Origin: Bacteroidota bacterium | GTDB taxonomy: Bacteria > Bacteroidota > Bacteroidia > 2-12-FULL-35-15 | DNA: 64,000 bases | Direction: 5' to 3' | Assembly (NCBI GenBank): GCA_947449315.1 | Contig: CANFRC010000002.1 | Location: 124,001-188,000, forward strand | Shown: positions 18,199-28,116 of the stretch, piece after piece | Numbering within the stretch: the stretch's first letter is position 1 | How the letters are laid out: each line of letters starts with the position of its first letter | Position numbers and translations under genes: made by a program | Notes under the pieces: model-generated | The model's database searches: none | What the model saw: the letters and a program-made list of their open reading frames with translations, nothing else | What the model was told of the DNA's origin: nothing

Positions 18199-20325
18199 CT
18201 ACAAAACTATCATTTTTTCGGTAGTGACGGTCGTTCCATTTACCAATAATTTGAAAAAGTAAATCCCTGATGGAAGTCCATCTAATTGTATTTTAGTGTC
18301 AGATATAGATTTGTATTTTATCTCTTGGCCCATATCGTTATATATTTTCAATTCAACATTTTTTTTGGGTTGGATCCCCGAAATGTTTATAGAAATGATT
18401 GTTCCTTGCAAAGAAGGGTTGGGATAGATTAAAAGGGAATATTGATTTGTCGGATCTGCTACTGGAGTGATATCACATCCTATTAATGCAGTAAATGCAT
18501 TTGCTTTTCCGTATCCATAAAAATTATTTGGAACCGTTCCTGTAAAAGCATCAAGTGTGGTACAGCTGGTAATGGCCTGTTTCACTATTGTTGCAGATGC
18601 TGTAGGGTTCTTTTGAAGATAAAGGGCTGCTATTCCTGCTACTCCTGGACTTGCAGCAGAGGTTCCACCACCTAGTGTATGATATCCTCCTGGATCATAA
18701 TAATCAGGGTATGTTTCAGCATCAAGTGGTAAATTGGATAATAAGGAACACGACATAACAAAATCTCCGGGAGCTGCAATATCAGGTTTTATTCTTCCAT
18801 CTCGGGTTGGTCCTGCACTAGAATTTGGATGACGTTTTCCGGGAGTTCTGGTTGGGTCAACAAATAAAACGGAATTGTAATTCAACATGCTCATCCTGTT
18901 GGTGTAATTCCCTACGGTTATTACGTTATCAAGACATTGAAAGCTTGACACAATGGTTTGGTTTAAATCTGGAAATTTGTAATAAGCACTATCGGACATC
19001 AATGAACTAGAAGGAAGTCCTGAATTGACAAGATCAAAATTCCAAAGGTCGAATTTCCCCGCTCCGGTTGTGATTAAACGCCAATTATAAGCAGTGGAAT
19101 CTGGAATAATATTATATTCCATCGAATAGGTGCCTCCAATCAAATCACCATAACTTTGTATAATTCCAATTCTATTTCCAGCATTGTATAACGTGTCACT
19201 TTGAATTATTCCCAAATGTGTTGAAATGTCAGAAAATGGCAACCTTCCTCTAAAAGAATAAGGACTGATCTCATCTGCTCCGACAGAAAATTGAACATTC
19301 TTTAAATCGTTAGTGTCAGCCCACATAACAAAATCAATACTTCCACCAGATAAAGAAAAGAAAGTAAAGTTGGTATCGGTTGTTACATTGTATCCAAGGT
19401 GAATGGGCACATCGCCTGCATTTCCCGCTGCTGCTACAAAGGCCGTTCCTGTGCTTTGAGCATTTATCATATTACTTATCAGTTGTGCTTGCAAATCTTG
19501 TCCATCATGAGAGCCCAAGTAATCACCTAGACTTGCATTAATAACACATGGTTTACCTAACAGATTCGCTTTACTATAAATGTAATTGACTGCATCTGTT
19601 ATCAATGTTGCGTTGGTGCTGGCAAAATCAAGTGCAACAAATACGATATCAGATTTAGGAGCAACACCTTTGTACGTTCCGTTCGCTAATCCATTGCCCG
19701 CAGCTATGCCAGATACATGTGTGCCATGGCCGTTAAAGGTAATATCTGTATGTGCAGCTGCAAGACCTCCGTCAATTTCAGTATTGTTCCATTCTTGTCC
19801 ATACCCATAGGAAGGTGTATTTGTAGCAATTGGTTGTGTCTGATCCCATAAAAACTTGACCCTTGTATTACCAATGCTGTCTTGCAGGTCGGGATGCGTA
19901 AAATCGATCCCAGAATCAATGATCCCCATTATGATTCCCTCCCCATTATATGCTTGCGTTAATGGACTTTGCCCAGATTGAACAGGAATTACGTTATTGT
20001 TGAGAAGCATTGTGTCATTCATCAATTGAAAATGTGGTGGGTAGGCTTCAATACGCAGAATGTTTTTATTACTAATAAATGTTGTAATATTTGATGTAGG
20101 AATCCGAATAGCAGCAATATCTCCGGCAGAATATTTAAACACACCATTTATATTCGCTGTTAAAAGTTTTATGGTAGAAATATCTCCTTTTACAAAAACA
20201 TCGATCAGCTCTAGGCTACCTGGTGATTGACTTTTTTTTGCCAAAGCAAAATTCATTTTGCTTTGGGCAATGCTGTTCATTGACAAAATGATCAATAGAT
20301 AAAAGATGTATAATTTTTTTCTCAT
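18199..20325 (-). CDS. S8 subtilisin-like serine protease with T9SS domain
   Basis: 708 residues with signal peptide (LYIFYLLIILSMNSIAQ). The catalytic triad is complete: Asp137 in GIIDSGIDFTHPDL, His200 in FNGHGTHVSGIAAG, and Ser near residue 557 in GGGTSAASPGVAG. An inserted beta-rich region of about 200 residues splits the catalytic domain, as in many secreted Bacteroidota subtilases. The C-terminal ~80 residues are a T9SS domain (LLIYPNPSLQG ... PSGIYFFKLLVNG). It should digest external protein. It heads a possible transcript with the small membrane protein and UbiA genes. Confidence 0.92.
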   Translation of the reverse strand: MRKKLYIFYLLIILSMNSIAQSKMNFALAKKSQSPGSLELIDVFVKGDISTIKLLTANINGVFKYSAGDIAAIRIPTSNITTFISNKNILRIEAYPPHFQLMNDTMLLNNNVIPVQSGQSPLTQAYNGEGIIMGIIDSGIDFTHPDLQDSIGNTRVKFLWDQTQPIATNTPSYGYGQEWNNTEIDGGLAAAHTDITFNGHGTHVSGIAAGNGLANGTYKGVAPKSDIVFVALDFASTNATLITDAVNYIYSKANLLGKPCVINASLGDYLGSHDGQDLQAQLISNMINAQSTGTAFVAAAGNAGDVPIHLGYNVTTDTNFTFFSLSGGSIDFVMWADTNDLKNVQFSVGADEISPYSFRGRLPFSDISTHLGIIQSDTLYNAGNRIGIIQSYGDLIGGTYSMEYNIIPDSTAYNWRLITTGAGKFDLWNFDLVNSGLPSSSLMSDSAYYKFPDLNQTIVSSFQCLDNVITVGNYTNRMSMLNYNSVLFVDPTRTPGKRHPNSSAGPTRDGRIKPDIAAPGDFVMSCSLLSNLPLDAETYPDYYDPGGYHTLGGGTSAASPGVAGIAALYLQKNPTASATIVKQAITSCTTLDAFTGTVPNNFYGYGKANAFTALIGCDITPVADPTNQYSLLIYPNPSLQGTIISINISGIQPKKNVELKIYNDMGQEIKYKSISDTKIQLDGLPSGIYFFKLLVNGTTVTTEKMIVL

Positions 20326-20979
20326 TTTTTTTGTATTTAGTTACGAAATTTACGATTCAAATGCCAATTTTACTAATTTTTTTAGGGTGAATTATAGTTT
20401 TAGCGCTATCTTTTTATTTTTCTTTTCTATCCATTTCATGCAAACAATCCTTCACTTCGTCACGTTTTTAACTTACTTAATAGTAATGGATAGACGAATA
20501 ATTAATTCTACAGCGTGAATATGAATCTATCTCATTCAATAAACAAAACATAAAAAAAGTAAAAATAAGACTTCGTCAGCAAAATTAGTGGAAAAACAAG
20601 GTTTTAATAAGATATAAAAACACTTTATAATTCATTAAAACAAATGAGATTAAAATTTTAATTGGTTTAAAAAGGTAGTTCGCGTCTTAAGTTTTCGTGT
20701 TTAATTTTTTCATTGAAAAATAATCTAAATCAAATCTATATTCCTTAAAAATAGTCCTTATTTCTAATTTGAAATACTATTGCTGCACATTAAAAGTCAA
20801 ATAGAATCTGCTGCCGCTTAAGAGGGAATAGTCAATTCTGCTTTCTTTCATCTACTTAAATACAATGAAAAGCACCCGCTTCATTTACCTAAAAATTAAG
20901 GTTCATATTCTCCCAATAATTTACGATATTTGCGCTCCAATATTTTTCCAATCAAGTATTAATTTTTTAATTCAAAGAA
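20326..20979. other. Long divergent intergenic region, subtilase / ettA
   Basis: 654 bases of AT-rich DNA between divergent genes. The only element I can point to is TACGATATTTGCG at 20922-20934, which resembles the -7 region of the phylum's promoters and sits 45 bases before the ettA start. No tRNA, hairpin terminator, repeat or credible gene is seen in the remainder. Confidence 0.5.
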
Positions 20980-22656
20980 ATGTCAGAAGGCAGACAAATT
21001 ATTTTTTCGATGGTGAACGTGAGTCGCACGTTACCTGCAGGTAAAACTATATTAAAAGATATTTATTTATCATTTTATTATGGTGCTAAGATTGGTATCC
21101 TAGGATTAAACGGTTCAGGTAAATCTACTTTGTTAAAGATCATTGCTGGTGTTGAAAAAAACTATCAGGGAGAGATTCATTTTTCTCCAGGTTATAAGAT
21201 TGGCATGTTGGAGCAAGAACCGCATTTGGATGATTCAAAAACCGTAATTGAAATAGTTCGCGAAGGTGCTCAGGAACATGTTAACATTTTAAATGAATAC
21301 GAAGAAGTAAACAATAAGTTTGCAGAAGAAATGAGTGCGGAGGATATGGATAAGCTGATCAATCGTCAGGCGAGATTGCAGGATTTGATCGATCAGTATG
21401 ATCTTTGGAATTTAGATAATCGTTTGGAGCAAGCCATGGAGGCGTTGCGATGTCCTGAAAGTAATGCAAGTGTTAAAAATCTTTCTGGTGGTGAACGCAG
21501 ACGTGTGGCGTTGTGTCGTTTGTTGATTCAAGAGCCTGAGATCTTATTATTAGATGAGCCAACCAATCACTTGGATGCTGAATCGGTGGATTGGTTAGAG
21601 CAACATTTAAAAAATTACAAAGGGACAGTTATTGCTGTTACCCATGATCGTTATTTCTTAGATAATGTAGCAGGTTGGATCTTGGAGTTGGACAGAGGTG
21701 AAGGTATACCTTGGAAAGGAAATTATTCTGAATGGTTGGATCAAAAACAAAAACGTTTAGCACAAGAAGAAAAAACAGAAAGTAAACGTCAGAAAACATT
21801 GATGCGCGAGTTGGATTGGGTGCGTCAAGGAGCCAAAGGCCGTCAAACGAAATCGAAAGCCCGTTTAGAAAATTATGAAAAAATGTTGGGTGTTGATGCA
21901 AAAACATCCGAAGAAAAATTGGAATTATTCATTCCGAATGGTCCGCGTTTAGGAAACGAAGTGATTGAAGCGATAGATGTTTCAAAAGCATTTGGAGATA
22001 AATTATTGTATGAGCATTTAAATTTTAAATTACCTCCTGCAGGAATTGTTGGAATTATCGGACCCAATGGTGCGGGTAAAACCACCTTGTTCCGTATGAT
22101 CATGGGAGAAGAAAAACCGGATCATGGTGAATTTAAAGTGGGCTCCACCGTGAAGATCGCTTATGTTGATCAATCCCACACAGAGATTGACCCGGAGAAA
22201 ACAATTTATGAAGTGTTGACAGGTGGAAGCGAAAATATTGTGATCGGTGGTCAAACGTTAAATTCCAGAGCCTATGTTTCTAAATTTAATTTTAATGGTT
22301 CTGATCAAGGTAAAAAAACAGGAATCCTTTCCGGTGGTGAACGTAATCGATTGCATTTAGCATTAACCTTAAAGAAAGAAGCGAATGTTTTACTGCTCGA
22401 TGAGCCTACCAATGATTTGGATGTGAACACACTTCGCGCCTTGGAAGAAGGGTTGGAAAATTATGCAGGATGCGCTGTAATTATTTCCCATGATAGATGG
22501 TTCTTGGATAGGGTTTGTACGCATATCCTTGCATTCGAGGGAGATTCAACTGTTTATTATTTTGAAGGTGGTTATTCAGAATATGAAGAGAATAAAAAGA
22601 AACGTCTTGGGAATGTGGAACCGAAACGTGTAAGATATAAGAAACTGACGGTTTAA
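20980..22656 (+). CDS. ettA: ABC-F translation factor EttA
   Basis: 558 residues with two ABC ATPase domains and no membrane segment. The first has GLNGSGKST, LSGGERRRVALCRLL and LLLDEPTNHLD. The inter-domain linker (about 245-310) is charged and helical. The second has GPNGAGKTT, LSGGERNRLHLALTL and VLLLDEPTNDLD. Length and an arm-type insertion in domain 1 (about 95-140) match energy-dependent translational throttle A, which binds the ribosomal E site and gates the first peptide bond according to ATP level. It is a single gene with its own terminator. Confidence 0.92.
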   Translation: MSEGRQIIFSMVNVSRTLPAGKTILKDIYLSFYYGAKIGILGLNGSGKSTLLKIIAGVEKNYQGEIHFSPGYKIGMLEQEPHLDDSKTVIEIVREGAQEHVNILNEYEEVNNKFAEEMSAEDMDKLINRQARLQDLIDQYDLWNLDNRLEQAMEALRCPESNASVKNLSGGERRRVALCRLLIQEPEILLLDEPTNHLDAESVDWLEQHLKNYKGTVIAVTHDRYFLDNVAGWILELDRGEGIPWKGNYSEWLDQKQKRLAQEEKTESKRQKTLMRELDWVRQGAKGRQTKSKARLENYEKMLGVDAKTSEEKLELFIPNGPRLGNEVIEAIDVSKAFGDKLLYEHLNFKLPPAGIVGIIGPNGAGKTTLFRMIMGEEKPDHGEFKVGSTVKIAYVDQSHTEIDPEKTIYEVLTGGSENIVIGGQTLNSRAYVSKFNFNGSDQGKKTGILSGGERNRLHLALTLKKEANVLLLDEPTNDLDVNTLRALEEGLENYAGCAVIISHDRWFLDRVCTHILAFEGDSTVYYFEGGYSEYEENKKKRLGNVEPKRVRYKKLTV

Positions 22657-22675
22657 TAGATCCTTATTTAAATCA

Positions 22676-22714
22676 AAAAAGCCTTGTTCTGTTATAAGAA
22701 CAAGGCTTTTTGTT
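22676..22714. terminator. Bidirectional rho-independent terminator after ettA
   Basis: A 15-bp perfect stem (22676-22690 with 22697-22711) with a six-base loop. An A run leads in on the left and a T run ends the right arm. It serves ettA and the convergent S46 peptidase gene. Confidence 0.9.
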
Positions 22715-22740
22715 TATGCCGTATTTATTTATTTTGAAAA

Positions 22741-24891
22741 TTACTTAATGATTTTCATTTCATTAATTAAATTCTGAGCTCCTCCGAATTTGTCGATAAG
22801 GAATAAAACATAACGGATATCAACACTGATAGTCCGTTTGTATTTACTATCAAAAAATATATCACCACTCATTGCTTCCCAGTTGCCATCGAATGCCAAT
22901 CCAACTAATTCACCATTCGCATTCATGACCGGGCTACCTGAATTTCCACCGGTAATATCGTTGTTGCTGATAAAGTCGGTATGCATTTCGCCGTTAGCAT
23001 CGGCATACTGTCCGAAATCTTTTTTATTGAAAAGGTCTTTTAATTTTGCAGGAACAGTGAACTCGAAATCTTTTGGATTTTCTTTTTCCATAACACCAGC
23101 AAGTGTTGTGTAATATTTGTAATCAACACCATCTTTTGGTTTGTATGATTTAACGTTTCCGTATGATAATCGCAAAGTGCCGTTTGCATCAGGGTAAAAG
23201 TTTTTTGTTGGCTGCATTTCCATCAATGCTTTAACATATAAAACACCTTGTGTGTTATTGATTGCGTTGAAACTATCAATATGTGGTTTGATCTTATCTG
23301 AATAGTTCGTGTAAAAAGCTTTTGCATACTCAAATGCAGGATCTTTCTGAAGTTTTTTCAAATCAGGTTTGTCTAGAAATGCAAATGCATTTGTTTTACT
23401 CACTAAAAAACTTTTTTTGAAAATAGAAGCCGCCAACTTTTCGAATGTTTCTTTGGTCGTTTTCCCTTTGTATTTCTTCATCATCTTTGCAAGAAATTCC
23501 GGTTGTTGATCTAAAGGAATGTTTTCGAAGAACATTTGTGTTAATTGAGCTAGTATTTTTTCTTCAGAGATCACATTGAAAGATTTATAAAAATCTTCTC
23601 CATCTTTTTTTAATATATCCACCGCCTTTTTAACATCTTCGGGCTTTTGCGGATTTGCGCTCAACGCTTTTTCAAGTCCGATAAATTTCATGGCATCACC
23701 AATTAAGGATGATCCTGAAATGCCTTCACGCATATAAGTTTGATGTAAAGCATACTTGTTGTAATCTTCGTATGCTTTTTGGTAGGTAGGAAGAATAGAT
23801 GAATAGAGAGGTTTGTCTTTCGCCCAATCAGTAAATTGTTTTTCCAGGGCCTCTTTTTCGTCTACAACTTTTAAATGTTTCAATTGCTCCGTCTGACCGA
23901 TATAATATTTCCAGTAGTTTGCAATTTGAGCATATTTAGATGACAATAACAAACGAACGCTGTCACTTTTATCCATTTGCTCTTTCCACATGGAAAGACG
24001 AACATCACGAAGAGCAACAATTGCAGGATTCACTCTGTCAATCGCTAATTTAATTCCGAATGAGTTTTCGTAGCGGTTTGTTCTGCCAGGGAAACCGTAG
24101 ATCATTGTGTAATCTCCATCGTTCACTCCTTTGATAGAAACATTTAAAAATTGTTTTGGTTTGTAGGGGATATTGTCTGCCGAATAAGGAGCAGGCTCGT
24201 TATTTTTATTTGCATAGATGCGGAACATCGAAAAATCGGCGTTGTGGCGAGGCCACATCCAGTTGTCTGTATCGCCACCGAATTTACCTACCGACTGAGG
24301 AGGCGCAGCTACTAAACGGATGTCGGTGAATTTTTCGAAGATAAATAAATAGAACGCATTGTCTTTGAAAAAAGAGCGAACCATTGCTTCATAATGGGTG
24401 TCTTTTGTAGCTTCTTTTTCTATTGCTTTGAATACTTCTGCTTTTTTAGCATCCAGGTCTTTAGCTGCTACTCCAGCAAGTTCTTTATTCACTCTGTCAG
24501 AAACATCATCCATACGTACAAGAACAGAAGCCCACATGTTGTTATTTACTTTTTCTTCAGCAAATGATTTTGCCCAGAAACCGTTGTCAAGAATATTATC
24601 TGAAGTAGTGCTGTGGGTTGCAATCGCATCATAACCGCAATGGTGGTTGGTTAATAATAAACCTTGCTCAGAAATTATTTCAGAAGTACAACCTCCGTTG
24701 AACCAAACAATAGCATCTTTTAAACTTGCATGGTTAATGTCGTAAAGTTGGTCCGCAGTAAGTTTTAGACCATCTTTTACCATTTGATCATAGTTGTTTT
24801 TTAGAAGCATTGGAAGCCACATACCTTCATCAGCGTTGCTTTTAAAAGAAATGGATGCGAAAATGACAATTGATAGGAGTATTTTTTTCAT
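22741..24891 (-). CDS. S46 family dipeptidyl peptidase (DPP7-like)
   Basis: 716 residues with signal peptide (KKILLSIVIFASISFKSNA). The protein starts DEGMWLPM, the conserved N-terminus of S46 enzymes. The catalytic His is about 84 in LLTNHHCGYDAI, with GGDTDNWMWPRH around the Asp, and the catalytic Ser is about 649 in ITGGNSGSPVMN. In this family the residue 18 after the Ser sets P1 preference: Gly in DPP7 (hydrophobic), Arg in DPP11 (acidic). Here it is Gly (LAFDGNWE), so DPP7-type specificity is expected. It removes dipeptides from peptides in the periplasm and would act after the secreted subtilase. A TAGATTTG -7 element lies upstream. Confidence 0.92.
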   Translation of the reverse strand: MKKILLSIVIFASISFKSNADEGMWLPMLLKNNYDQMVKDGLKLTADQLYDINHASLKDAIVWFNGGCTSEIISEQGLLLTNHHCGYDAIATHSTTSDNILDNGFWAKSFAEEKVNNNMWASVLVRMDDVSDRVNKELAGVAAKDLDAKKAEVFKAIEKEATKDTHYEAMVRSFFKDNAFYLFIFEKFTDIRLVAAPPQSVGKFGGDTDNWMWPRHNADFSMFRIYANKNNEPAPYSADNIPYKPKQFLNVSIKGVNDGDYTMIYGFPGRTNRYENSFGIKLAIDRVNPAIVALRDVRLSMWKEQMDKSDSVRLLLSSKYAQIANYWKYYIGQTEQLKHLKVVDEKEALEKQFTDWAKDKPLYSSILPTYQKAYEDYNKYALHQTYMREGISGSSLIGDAMKFIGLEKALSANPQKPEDVKKAVDILKKDGEDFYKSFNVISEEKILAQLTQMFFENIPLDQQPEFLAKMMKKYKGKTTKETFEKLAASIFKKSFLVSKTNAFAFLDKPDLKKLQKDPAFEYAKAFYTNYSDKIKPHIDSFNAINNTQGVLYVKALMEMQPTKNFYPDANGTLRLSYGNVKSYKPKDGVDYKYYTTLAGVMEKENPKDFEFTVPAKLKDLFNKKDFGQYADANGEMHTDFISNNDITGGNSGSPVMNANGELVGLAFDGNWEAMSGDIFFDSKYKRTISVDIRYVLFLIDKFGGAQNLINEMKIIK

Positions 24892-24912
24892 AGGTTATAA
24901 GTTTAGATGATG

Positions 24913-24920
24913 CAAATCTA
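24913..24920 (-). promoter_or_regulatory. -7 element of the S46 peptidase gene
   Basis: On the minus strand this reads TAGATTTG, a full TAnnTTTG match, 21 bases before the start codon. A matching TTTG at -33 is not seen. Confidence 0.4.
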
Positions 24921-25074
24921 TAAATATTAATGAAATACCTTATCTGTAAAAGGCGAAGGCCTAAAAAAATGTTATTAATGCCGAATATATTATGATGAAT
25001 GGTAAGCTGGTTATTTAGGGAAAAATCACGATATTCGTACTGAAAATTTAAGGAAATAGAGGTTCAGGAAAGAT

Positions 25075-26433
25075 ATGGCACAAAAACCAAGCATACCAAA
25101 AGGTACCCGCGATTTTTCACCACAGGAAATGGTGAGACGGAATTATATATTTGATACGATCAAAAAAGTGTTTCAACGATATGGCTATTTGCCGATTGAA
25201 ACACCAGCTATGGAAAACCTTTCCACATTGATGGGAAAATATGGTGATGAAGGTGATAAGCTGATCTTTAAAATTTTGAATAGTGGTGATTTTAAAGAAG
25301 GTGTTGATGTTAGTCTAGATTCAAAGCAATTAGTCAATAAGATTTCCGAAAAAGCCCTTAAATACGACCTTACCGTTCCTTTTGCACGTTATGTTGTTCA
25401 GCATCAGCATGAAATTACTTTTCCATTTAAGCGGTATCAGATACAACCAGTTTGGAGAGCAGATCGTCCGCAAAAAGGCCGTTACCGTGAATTCTATCAG
25501 TGTGATGCCGATGTGATTGGAAGTAATTCCTTGATCAACGAAGTGGAATTGACACAAATGATTGATGATGTATTCACAACACTAAAAGTTCCTGTCCTCA
25601 TAAAAATAAATAACCGTAAAATATTAAGTGGAATAGCTGAAGTGATTGGAGAAAAAGAAAAAATAGTTACGATCACGGTTGCAATAGATAAATTGGATAA
25701 GATTGGTGCGGATGGTGTAAATAAAGAATTGATTGAGAATGGTGTTAGTGAGAAGGCAATTGAAAAGCTTCAGCCATTAATTCAATTTAAAGGAACAACA
25801 TTAGAAAAGGTCAATTTCTTAAAAACACTTTTAGCAAGTTCTGAAATTGGAATGAAAGGAATTGAAGAAGTTGAATATATTTTTAAAACAGTTGACAAGC
25901 TTAAATTAAATTCTGCAACTACGGAATTGGATATAACTCTTGCTCGTGGTTTGAATTACTATACTGGAGCAATTTTCGAAGTAAAAGCAAATGTTGGAAC
26001 ATTAACAAGTAGCATTTGTGGGGGTGGACGTTACGATGATTTAACAGGAATATTTGGATTGCCAAATATGAGTGGAGTAGGTATTTCATTTGGTGCCGAT
26101 AGAATTTATGATGTATTGAACGAATTGAATTTATATCCTGAATCCGTTTCTTCATCAACACAATTGTTATTTGTAACATTCGGAGAAAATGAACAGGAGT
26201 TTTGTTTGCCATTATTAGCAGATGCTCGCAAAGTAGGAATCAACGCTGAGGTTTACCCCGACGCTTCAGCTAAAATGAAAAAACAAATGAGCTATGCGGA
26301 TGACAAAAAAATTCCATTCGTAGTAATTGTTGGCGGCGATGAAATGCAAAGCGGTCAATTGACCTTGAAAAATATGGAGAGCGGGGAGCAAGAGAAGTTG
26401 AGCATTGAAAATATAATTAATAAACTAAAATAA
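25075..26433 (+). CDS. hisS: Histidyl-tRNA synthetase
   Basis: 452 residues, class II aminoacyl-tRNA synthetase charging tRNA-His in the cytoplasm. It starts with [13 protein letters not shown]. Motif 2 is [23 protein letters not shown], whose arginine contacts ATP. The histidine-specific loop is [14 protein letters not shown], and motif 3 is [15 protein letters not shown]. The C-terminal ~95 residues are the anticodon-binding domain. An AGGAAAG sequence 5 bases before the ATG is an unusually good ribosome-binding site for this phylum. A dispersed repeat begins 8 bases after the stop. Confidence 0.96.
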   Translation: MAQKPSIPKGTRDFSPQEMVRRNYIFDTIKKVFQRYGYLPIETPAMENLSTLMGKYGDEGDKLIFKILNSGDFKEGVDVSLDSKQLVNKISEKALKYDLTVPFARYVVQHQHEITFPFKRYQIQPVWRADRPQKGRYREFYQCDADVIGSNSLINEVELTQMIDDVFTTLKVPVLIKINNRKILSGIAEVIGEKEKIVTITVAIDKLDKIGADGVNKELIENGVSEKAIEKLQPLIQFKGTTLEKVNFLKTLLASSEIGMKGIEEVEYIFKTVDKLKLNSATTELDITLARGLNYYTGAIFEVKANVGTLTSSICGGGRYDDLTGIFGLPNMSGVGISFGADRIYDVLNELNLYPESVSSSTQLLFVTFGENEQEFCLPLLADARKVGINAEVYPDASAKMKKQMSYADDKKIPFVVIVGGDEMQSGQLTLKNMESGEQEKLSIENIINKLK

Positions 26434-26441
26434 TTGAATGA

Positions 26442-26520
26442 CGTCATTGCTAGCAACGAATCAATTTCTTGCTAATCATCTTCGTCGATACGAAGGATTG
26501 ATTCGTTCTTTACAATGACG
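26442..26520. repeat. Imperfect palindromic dispersed repeat
   Basis: The ends CGTCATTG (26442-26449) and CAATGACG (26513-26520) are exact inverted repeats, and AACGAATCAAT / ATTGATTCGTT pair inside them. This matches a type of dispersed intergenic repeat common in Bacteroidota genomes. Its right end contains the ATG at 26515, so that codon belongs to the repeat and is unlikely to be the start of hutH. Confidence 0.75.
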
Positions 26521-26538
26521 GTACAACATAAATCCATT

Positions 26539-28026
26539 ATGCATAACATAACTACTTCCATATTAGATTTCAATACAATTGCTGAGATCTTTTCTTCAAA
26601 CAAAAAACTTGTTTTGTCAGAAGATGCAAAAAATAATATTACTCGTTGTCGTGAATATTTAGATAAAAAAATGGCAACACACCAAGGTCCGATTTATGGT
26701 ATCAATACTGGTTTCGGATCATTATGCGATGTAGTGATTCCGGATTCTGATCTTGAAAAATTGCAACAAAATTTAGTGATGTCGCATGCCTGCGGAACGG
26801 GTGATGAAGTTCCTGCGGTTGTTGTGAAGCTGATGTTACTTCTTAAAATTCAAGCGTTGTCGTATGGTAAATCGGGCGTGCAATTAGTAACTGTAGAACG
26901 TTTGATTGATTTTTTTAATAATGATATTTTACCTGTTGTTTATCAACAAGGTTCATTAGGTGCTTCCGGAGATCTTTCACCATTAGCGCATATGTGTTTG
27001 CCATTGTTGGGGTTGGGTGAAGTTTTTTATAAAGGAAAGAAACAACCGGCTGCAGATGTTTTGAAACAATTTAATTTTGAAGCGATTAAATTAAGGTCGA
27101 AAGAAGGATTAGCTTTGTTGAATGGTACTCAATTTATGAGTGCGTATGGTGTTTGGTGTTTGTTACAAACGAAAAGATTAACGATTGCTGCTGATATTAT
27201 TGGTGCAGTTTCATTAGAAGGATTTGATGGTCGTTTGGATCCTTTCAAGCCACATCTTCACAGTATCCGTCCGCACAAAGGACAAATACAAACAGCTGAA
27301 AATATGCGTAAGTTGTTGGAAGGAAGTGAAATTATTAAAAGAAATAAAACACATGTTCAGGATCCGTATTCATTTCGTTGCATTCCGCAGGTACATGGCG
27401 CATCCAAAGATGCAATTGCATATGTAGAGCATGTTTTTCTTACGGAGATAAATTCTGTTACCGATAACCCTACTGTTTTTCCCGAAGAAGATGAAATACT
27501 TTCCGGTGGAAATTTTCACGGACAGCCTCTTGCCTTGGCTTTGGATTTTTTAGCAATCGCGTTAGCCGAACTGGGAAGTATTTCCGAAAGACGGACGTAT
27601 CAGCTGATTGCTGGATTGCGCGGATTACCTTCTTTTCTAGTTGCAACACCCGGATTGAACTCCGGTTTAATGATTCCACAATATACGGCAGCAAGTATCG
27701 TTAGTCAGAACAAGCAATTGTGTTCACCTGCATCTGTGGATTCTATTGTCAGCTCGAACGGACAAGAAGATCATGTTTCTATGGGCTCGAATGCTGCTAC
27801 TAAATGTTATAAAGTTGTGGAAAATTTGCAACGCATTCTTGCAATTGAATTGTTGAATGGTTCGCAGGCATTGGAATTCAGAAGACCATTAAAATCATCT
27901 GCAATCATTGAGAACCTTGTTTCCGATTATCGTAAACATGTTCCGTTTGTGGAAGCAGATAAAATTATGTTCACCGAAATTGAAAAAAGTGTACAGTTTT
28001 TGAAGCATACTCCTTTTGTTATTTAA
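26539..28026 (+). CDS. hutH: Histidine ammonia-lyase (aromatic amino acid lyase family)
   Basis: 495 residues. It deaminates L-histidine to urocanate. The Ala-Ser-Gly triad that self-cyclises to the MIO cofactor is in GSLGASGDLSPLAHM. YGINTGFGSL supplies the catalytic Tyr, and NGTQFM, SVTDNPTVFP and QEDHVSMGS are further family signatures. The NLVMSHACG segment has Ser-His at the substrate-selectivity position, as in histidine rather than tyrosine/phenylalanine lyases. I start at ATG 26539 (MHNITTS) because the upstream ATG lies in a dispersed repeat. No hutU, hutI or hutG is nearby. The gene is flanked on both sides by copies of the repeat. Confidence 0.9.
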   Translation: MHNITTSILDFNTIAEIFSSNKKLVLSEDAKNNITRCREYLDKKMATHQGPIYGINTGFGSLCDVVIPDSDLEKLQQNLVMSHACGTGDEVPAVVVKLMLLLKIQALSYGKSGVQLVTVERLIDFFNNDILPVVYQQGSLGASGDLSPLAHMCLPLLGLGEVFYKGKKQPAADVLKQFNFEAIKLRSKEGLALLNGTQFMSAYGVWCLLQTKRLTIAADIIGAVSLEGFDGRLDPFKPHLHSIRPHKGQIQTAENMRKLLEGSEIIKRNKTHVQDPYSFRCIPQVHGASKDAIAYVEHVFLTEINSVTDNPTVFPEEDEILSGGNFHGQPLALALDFLAIALAELGSISERRTYQLIAGLRGLPSFLVATPGLNSGLMIPQYTAASIVSQNKQLCSPASVDSIVSSNGQEDHVSMGSNAATKCYKVVENLQRILAIELLNGSQALEFRRPLKSSAIIENLVSDYRKHVPFVEADKIMFTEIEKSVQFLKHTPFVI

Positions 28027-28038
28027 GTTTGAATAGTT

Positions 28039-28055
28039 TCATTGCGAGCAGCGCC
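28039..28055. repeat. Partial copy of the dispersed repeat
   Basis: TCATTGCGAGCAGCG matches the left end of the repeat at 26442 (TCATTGCTAGCAACG) with two differences. It lies 13 bases after the hutH stop and appears truncated. Confidence 0.45.
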
Positions 28056-28116
28056 TTGAAGAATGTTACGAATTTGAATCGTGATTTTTTAGAATACGTA
28101 TTGTAAATATTCCCAA

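Noticed and set aside
20306-20518. 70-residue hydrophobic open frame upstream of the divergent subtilase gene
   Set aside because: Overlaps the 5' end of the subtilase on the other strand, is made of Phe/Leu/Ile-rich low-complexity sequence from T runs, and has no promoter or family.
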